DNA from: Microbacterium sp. No. 7
GTDB lineage: Bacteria; Actinomycetota; Actinomycetes; Actinomycetales; Microbacteriaceae
NCBI RefSeq assembly: GCF_001314225.1
Contig: NZ_CP012697.1
Coordinates: 3,348,001 to 3,412,000 of the forward strand
DNA: 64,000 nt
Direction of reading: 5' to 3'
A program made the position numbers and the translations under genes. The notes under the pieces were generated by a model. It did not search any database. It saw only the letters and a program-made list of their open reading frames with translations, and was not told the DNA's origin. Positions within the stretch are counted from its first letter, which is position 1, and the number at the start of each line of letters is the position of its first letter. Below, piece by piece: positions 59,945 to 64,000 of this stretch.

Positions 59945-61542
59945 GAAGGGGTCCTTGTGTTGAGGGAGTCCACCGCCGCCGCCTCGATGGCGAGCGCGGC
60001 GCGGTAGCGGTCGAGATAGGCGGCGAAGCCGGCGACGTCCTCGGGCTCGGGCTCGATGACCGAGAGGGATGCCGCGGCGAAGACGTGCGCGTCGAGGTAC
60101 TCCCCCAGCCCGCGTTCGCCCGCGTGACGCAGGTAGGAGGCGAGCACCGCGATGCCCCATGCGCCGCCCTCGGCGGCCAGGTCGCCGACGGCGACCGGGG
60201 CGCCCAGCGCGGCGGCGAGGAAGCGCTGGGCGACGCCGGCCGTGCGGAACATGCCTCCGTGCGCGAACATCCGGTCGAGCGACACGCCCTCGTCGTGCAG
60301 CACACGCATGCCGAGCGCGAGGGTGCCGAACACGCCGTACAGCTGCGCCCGCATGACGTTCGCGAGCGTGAAGGAGCTCCCGGGCAGACGCACGAGGAGC
60401 GGACGCCCTTCGACGAGACACGCGATCGGCTCGCCCGCGAGATGGTTGAAGGCGACCACGCCGCCGGCATCCGCCTCTCCCTCGATCGCCTCGCGGAACA
60501 GCACCTCGAACGCGGCATCGGGCTCGATCGGCCGGTGCGAGGCCTCCGCAAACCGCACGAACAGCGCGGCCCACGCGGCGAGCTCGCTCGCGCCGTTGTT
60601 GCAGTGCACCATCGCGACGGGGTCGCCGGCGGGCGTCGTGACGAGGTCGATCTCGTCGTGCGCCTCGGCGAGCGCTCGTTCGAGCACGACCATCGCGAAG
60701 ATGCTCGTGCCGGCCGACACGTTGCCGGTACGGGGCGACACGGAGTTCGTCGCGACCATCCCCGTTCCCGCATCGCCCTCGGGCGGACACAGCGGCACGC
60801 CGGGACGCAGTCCGCCGGCCGGATCGAGGTATGCCGCGCCGTCGGCGGTCAGCGCACCGGCAGGCGCCCCCGCGGGCAGCACCGCGGGCAGCAGCGCGCG
60901 CAACGTCGTCGGCAGCCGGCCATCGGCCAGAGCGTCATAGGCCGCGAGCATCCGCTCGTCGTAGTCGCCCGTCGCGGCGTCGATCGGGAACATCCCCGAC
61001 GCATCGCCCACCCCGAGCACGCTCTCGCCCGTCAGCCGCCGGTGCACGTGGCCCGCGAGCGTCGTGAGCGAGGCGATCCGCGGCACATGCGGCTCCGCGT
61101 CGACGACGGCCTGATGCAGATGCGCGATCGACCAGCGCAGCGGGATGTTCACGCCGAAAAGTGCGGTGAGCTCCGCGGCGGCGACGCCGGTCGTCGTATC
61201 GCGCCACGTGCGGAACGGCACGAGCAGTTCGCCGTTCGCGTCGAACGCGAGATAGCCGTGCATCATCGCGGACACCCCGATCGCGCCGAACGTCTCCGGC
61301 CGCACGCCGTAACGGTCGTGCGCGTCGGCGACGACGGCCGCGTACGCCGCCTGCACGCCCCGCTCGACGTCGTCGAGGCCGTAGGTCCAGTGCCCGTTCT
61401 CGAGCCGGCTCTCCCAGTCGTGCGCGCCGACGGCCAGCACGGTCGTGGCGTCCTCGCCGACGAGGCAGGCCTTGATGCGCGTGGACCCCAGCTCGATGCC
61501 GAGGCTCGTGCGTCCCGCGAGGATGTCGTCGCGGGCGGTCAT
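59941..61542 (-). CDS. araB: Ribulokinase-like FGGY carbohydrate kinase
   Basis: A 533-residue kinase phosphorylating L-ribulose. The FGGY pattern includes the N-terminal [15 protein letters not shown], the middle [20 protein letters not shown], the ATP segment [14 protein letters not shown] and the C-terminal [20 protein letters not shown]. The ATG overlaps the araD stop. Assigned as ribulokinase from operon context; related kinases such as xylulokinase are similar. Confidence 0.94.
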   Translation of the reverse strand: MTARDDILAGRTSLGIELGSTRIKACLVGEDATTVLAVGAHDWESRLENGHWTYGLDDVERGVQAAYAAVVADAHDRYGVRPETFGAIGVSAMMHGYLAFDANGELLVPFRTWRDTTTGVAAAELTALFGVNIPLRWSIAHLHQAVVDAEPHVPRIASLTTLAGHVHRRLTGESVLGVGDASGMFPIDAATGDYDERMLAAYDALADGRLPTTLRALLPAVLPAGAPAGALTADGAAYLDPAGGLRPGVPLCPPEGDAGTGMVATNSVSPRTGNVSAGTSIFAMVVLERALAEAHDEIDLVTTPAGDPVAMVHCNNGASELAAWAALFVRFAEASHRPIEPDAAFEVLFREAIEGEADAGGVVAFNHLAGEPIACLVEGRPLLVRLPGSSFTLANVMRAQLYGVFGTLALGMRVLHDEGVSLDRMFAHGGMFRTAGVAQRFLAAALGAPVAVGDLAAEGGAWGIAVLASYLRHAGERGLGEYLDAHVFAAASLSVIEPEPEDVAGFAAYLDRYRAALAIEAAAVDSLNTRTPS

Positions 61543-62243
61543 CGCCGGGCGTCCGTGGTCTGCCCGTACACGTTCTGGTAGCGGTCGTAGAGCCGGTCGA
61601 TCGCCTCCTGCGGGATCGGGGTCAGCTCGCCCGCCTGCCGCGCGTGGTGCACCGTGCGGGCGACGTCCTCGACCATGACCGCCGCCTTGACGGCGTCCTT
61701 CGCGTCGACGCCGATCGTGAACGGCCCGTGGTTGCGCATCAGCACCGCGCGCGAGCGGTGGACGGCGAGCGTGTCGACGATCCCGCGGCCGATCGAGTCG
61801 TCGCCGATGATCGCGAACGGCCCCACCGGGATGGGCCCGCCGAACTCGTCGGCCATCGCGGTGATGACGCACGGGATCTCCTCGCCCCGCGCGGCCCACG
61901 CCACGGCATAGGTGGAGTGCGTGTGCACGACGCCGCCGACGTGCGGCATGTGCCGGTACACGTATGCGTGCGCGGCGGTGTCGGACGAGGGCGACCGCTC
62001 GCTGCCGGGGGTTCCCGGCAGCACGTTGCCGTCGAGGTCGCAGAGGATCATGTTCTCGGGCGCGAGATCGTCGTAGGGCACTCCCGACGGCTTGATCACG
62101 AACAGGTCGGTGCCCGGCACGCGGCCCGAGACGTTGCCGCCCGTCCACACCACCAGGCCGTATCGCACCAGTTCGCCGTGGAGCCGCGCGACGTCGGCGC
62201 GGACCGCATCGATGGCCGCCTGTGCCTCGGCGTGGGGATTCAT
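61539..62243 (-). CDS. araD: L-ribulose-5-phosphate 4-epimerase
   Basis: A 234-residue class II aldolase-family enzyme giving D-xylulose-5-P. The phosphate- and metal-binding motifs GNVSGR, KPSGVPYDDL and VVHTHSTYAVAWAARG are present, with the third zinc-ligand region at MRNHGPFTIG. The ATG overlaps the permease stop (ATGA). Confidence 0.97.
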   Translation of the reverse strand: MNPHAEAQAAIDAVRADVARLHGELVRYGLVVWTGGNVSGRVPGTDLFVIKPSGVPYDDLAPENMILCDLDGNVLPGTPGSERSPSSDTAAHAYVYRHMPHVGGVVHTHSTYAVAWAARGEEIPCVITAMADEFGGPIPVGPFAIIGDDSIGRGIVDTLAVHRSRAVLMRNHGPFTIGVDAKDAVKAAVMVEDVARTVHHARQAGELTPIPQEAIDRLYDRYQNVYGQTTDARR

Positions 62244-63310
62244 CTTCTGCTCCTGCTCGTGAGCACGCGCTGCAGCAGCACGAAGGCCAGCAGCACGGCT
62301 CCGGTGATGATGGTCAGGTACTCCGGGTTGATCGTGCCGTCCTTCGTGATGATCAGACGGAGGGCCGCGATCACGAAGACGCCGATGACGGATCCCAGGA
62401 CGTAGCCGACGCCGCCGGTCAGCAGCGTGCCGCCGATGACGACCGCCGCGATGGCGTCGAGCTCCCATCCCAGTCCCGTGACGTTCTGCGCCTTGCCGCC
62501 GACCTCGGCCGTGTAGACGACACCGGCGAGGCCCGCGAGCGCCCCGGAGACGATGTAGATCCACACGCGCGTGCGCGCGACCGGCAGGCCCATCAGCTGC
62601 GCCGACGCCTCGTTGCCGCCGATGCCGTAGACGGTGCGGCCCATGCGGGTGCGGTGCAGGAAGAACACGGCGGCGATCACGACGAGCACCGCGATCAGCA
62701 GCCCGGGCGTGACGGTGAAGTCGTTCACCTTGGGGCCGTCGACGATCTTCCAGTCGGTGGCCAGGAGCAGCAGCGGCGAGTCGGCGGGCGCGACGACCGG
62801 CGTGGTGGACAGGATCGAGGCCAGCCCCCGCGCCAGGAACATCATCGCGAGGGTCGCGATGAACGGCTGCACGGAGAAGTACTGCACCATGACGCCGGCC
62901 ACCAGGCCGAACAGCGCGCCGAACAGGATCATGAGCACGATCCCGATCCAGCCGTTCACGCCGATGTTCATGAGCATGACGCCCGCGACCGAGCTGAACG
63001 CCACGACGGCGCCGACGGAGAGATCGATGCCGGCCGTGAGGATCAAGATCGTCATGCCGACGGCGAGGATGATCGTCGGCGCGAAGCTGACCAGCAGGCT
63101 CGAGATCGTGCCCGCGTGGAACACGCGACCGTAGGCGGCCTCGGCATAGACGAGCATGGCGAACAGCAGCACGAGCGCCACGAGGGTCGGCAGCAGCGTC
63201 TGGCTGCGCTCCCACATCCGCCCCCAGCCGGCGGTCCGCACCGCCTCGCCGCCCTTGGGCAGATCGTCGGCGGGGGGAACGGCCTCTGCGAGGGTCTTCG
63301 CGTCGCTCAT
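62240..63310 (-). CDS. Sugar ABC permease (RbsC/YjfF type)
   Basis: A 356-residue permease with about eight to ten helices, including FAPTIILAVGMTILILTAGI and the family motif GIDLSVGAVVAFSSV, then GGNEASAQLMGLPVARTRVW and GAVVIGGTL-like segments. It belongs to the CUT2 class, distinct from the MalFG-type importer at 15 kb. It is fused in translation to both neighbours by ATGA overlaps and presumably imports L-arabinose. Confidence 0.95.
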   Translation of the reverse strand: MSDAKTLAEAVPPADDLPKGGEAVRTAGWGRMWERSQTLLPTLVALVLLFAMLVYAEAAYGRVFHAGTISSLLVSFAPTIILAVGMTILILTAGIDLSVGAVVAFSSVAGVMLMNIGVNGWIGIVLMILFGALFGLVAGVMVQYFSVQPFIATLAMMFLARGLASILSTTPVVAPADSPLLLLATDWKIVDGPKVNDFTVTPGLLIAVLVVIAAVFFLHRTRMGRTVYGIGGNEASAQLMGLPVARTRVWIYIVSGALAGLAGVVYTAEVGGKAQNVTGLGWELDAIAAVVIGGTLLTGGVGYVLGSVIGVFVIAALRLIITKDGTINPEYLTIITGAVLLAFVLLQRVLTSRSRR

Positions 63311-64000
63311 CCGACGGCCTCCTTCGTGACGGGGACTCCCTGCCCGGCCGACGGCGACGGCGGGCCGCTCGGGATGCGCGGCGTCGTGCGGCCGCCGAAG
63401 GCGAGCGACCGGATCCGCTCGGACTGCAGCAGCACCAGCGCGATGATCACGAGCGCCTTGAAGGCCGGGGTCGCGGCCGCGGGCACGCCCAGGAACAGCA
63501 CCGTCTTGTTCAGCGTCGCGATCAGCAACGCCCCCACCGTGGACCCGAGGATGGAGAACTTGCCGCCCGCGAGCGACGTGCCGCCGATCACGACGGCGAG
63601 GATGGCGTCCATCTCCATGAGGTTGCCGGTGCCCGAGACGCTCACCGTCATCACCTCCGAGACGCTGAACAGGCCGCCGACCGCTGCCAGAGCGGCCGAC
63701 AGCGCATAGACCGCGATCAGCAGCGGGCGGGGACGGATGCCGGCCAGCCGGCTGGCGCGGGGGTTGATGCCGATCGACTCGATCATCAGCCCCAGGGCCG
63801 TGCGGCGCATGAGCAGCGCGATCAGCACGACGATCACGATCGCCAGGACGAAGCTGGTGGGGATGCCGAGGAGCTGTCCGTTGGCGAGCTGGCGGAACGG
63901 CTCGTTGGTCGCATTGGTGTTCTGCCCGCCCGTGATGACGCGCGCGATGCCGCGACCAGCGAGCATCATGATCAGGGTGCTGATGAACGGCTGCAGGCCG
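63307..64000 (-). CDS. Sugar ABC permease (YtfT type), 5' end beyond window
   Basis: The frame is open through the window edge; 231 codons are present, including QPFISTLIMMLAGRGIARVI and the family segment SIGINPRASRLAGIRPRPLL, and AVVIGGTSLAGGKFSILGST. It pairs with the next permease to form a CUT2 importer; the ATPase and binding protein should lie to the right. The C-terminal tail of about 25 residues is Pro/Ser-rich. Confidence 0.95.
   Translation of the reverse strand, partial: GLQPFISTLIMMLAGRGIARVITGGQNTNATNEPFRQLANGQLLGIPTSFVLAIVIVVLIALLMRRTALGLMIESIGINPRASRLAGIRPRPLLIAVYALSAALAAVGGLFSVSEVMTVSVSGTGNLMEMDAILAVVIGGTSLAGGKFSILGSTVGALLIATLNKTVLFLGVPAAATPAFKALVIIALVLLQSERIRSLAFGGRTTPRIPSGPPSPSAGQGVPVTKEAVG

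Overview
The window is high-GC DNA (about 70% or more by eye, with G/C-ending codons) from an actinobacterium, most likely Microbacteriaceae and probably Microbacterium or a close relative. This placement is inferred from the furA-katG pair, a RamB-type regulator beside malate synthase, secE-nusG-rplKA with tRNA-Trp, HadA/HadB-like dehydratases coupled to murB, a MoxR/DUF58/SpoIIM/RDD gene set, and apparently leaderless genes. There is no rRNA, integrase, transposase or CRISPR array. About 53 protein genes and one tRNA are supported. Gaps are usually short, and start/stop overlaps of 1 or 4 bases are frequent.

Layout. 1-3.0 kb: 3' end of a MoxR ATPase, a DUF58 protein, an aquaporin. 3.0-3.5 kb: a duplicated hairpin/palindrome repeat. 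3.5-6.3 kb: katG translationally coupled to a Fur-family repressor gene. 6.3-8.5 kb: a lower-GC island with a lipoprotein and a possible 38-residue gene. 8.5-10.4 kb: divergent SpoIIM-like and RDD membrane proteins. 10.6-14.6 kb: HerA-like DUF853 ATPase, PAP2 phosphatase, Bcr/CflA-type exporter. 14.8-19.6 kb: a sugar ABC importer (two permeases and a binding lipoprotein) divergent from a LacI regulator, with matching operators on both promoters. 19.6-20.8 kb: rplL, rplJ and a leader. 21.2-24.7 kb: a lone YqaJ-type nuclease, a DHA2 exporter with its MarR regulator, a DUF1801 protein. 24.9-26.6 kb: LysG/ArgP-like regulator divergent from a LysE exporter. 26.8-29.9 kb: IclR regulator and malate synthase G. 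30.2-33.7 kb: acylphosphatase, fdhD and an FdhF/YdeP molybdoenzyme. 33.9-38.3 kb: rplA, rplK, nusG, secE and tRNA-Trp, with a formylglycine-generating enzyme plus two DUF202 proteins inserted between nusG and rplK. 38.4-42.2 kb: PNPOx-like protein, ramB and divergent aceB. 42.3-45.8 kb: an ABC-2 exporter followed by a NarL-type two-component system. 46.1-50.4 kb: DUF2520 protein, panC, panD, panB and an aminotransferase. 50.6-55.9 kb: secreted serine-protease lipoprotein, murB, two MaoC-type dehydratases, TauE/SafE permease, DUF2510 protein. 56.4-64.0 kb: an L-arabinose operon (tal, galM, araA, araB, araD and two permeases, the last cut by the window edge).

Together these genes cover sugar uptake and pentose catabolism (ABC importer/LacI; the ara operon feeding the pentose-phosphate pathway through transaldolase), the glyoxylate bypass with two unrelated malate synthases under two different regulators, pantothenate synthesis, peroxide defence and several exporters.

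The least explained features are not coding. They are (i) a heptamer, GGATGCC/GGCATCC, that recurs in both orientations inside genes and forms the stems of several intergenic hairpins; (ii) a set of long intergenic palindromes with similar architecture but mostly different sequences; and (iii) a set of genes with a TANNNT hexamer exactly 6-7 bases before the start codon. The most unusual coding arrangement is the FGE-DUF202-DUF202 cassette inside the nusG-rplK interval.
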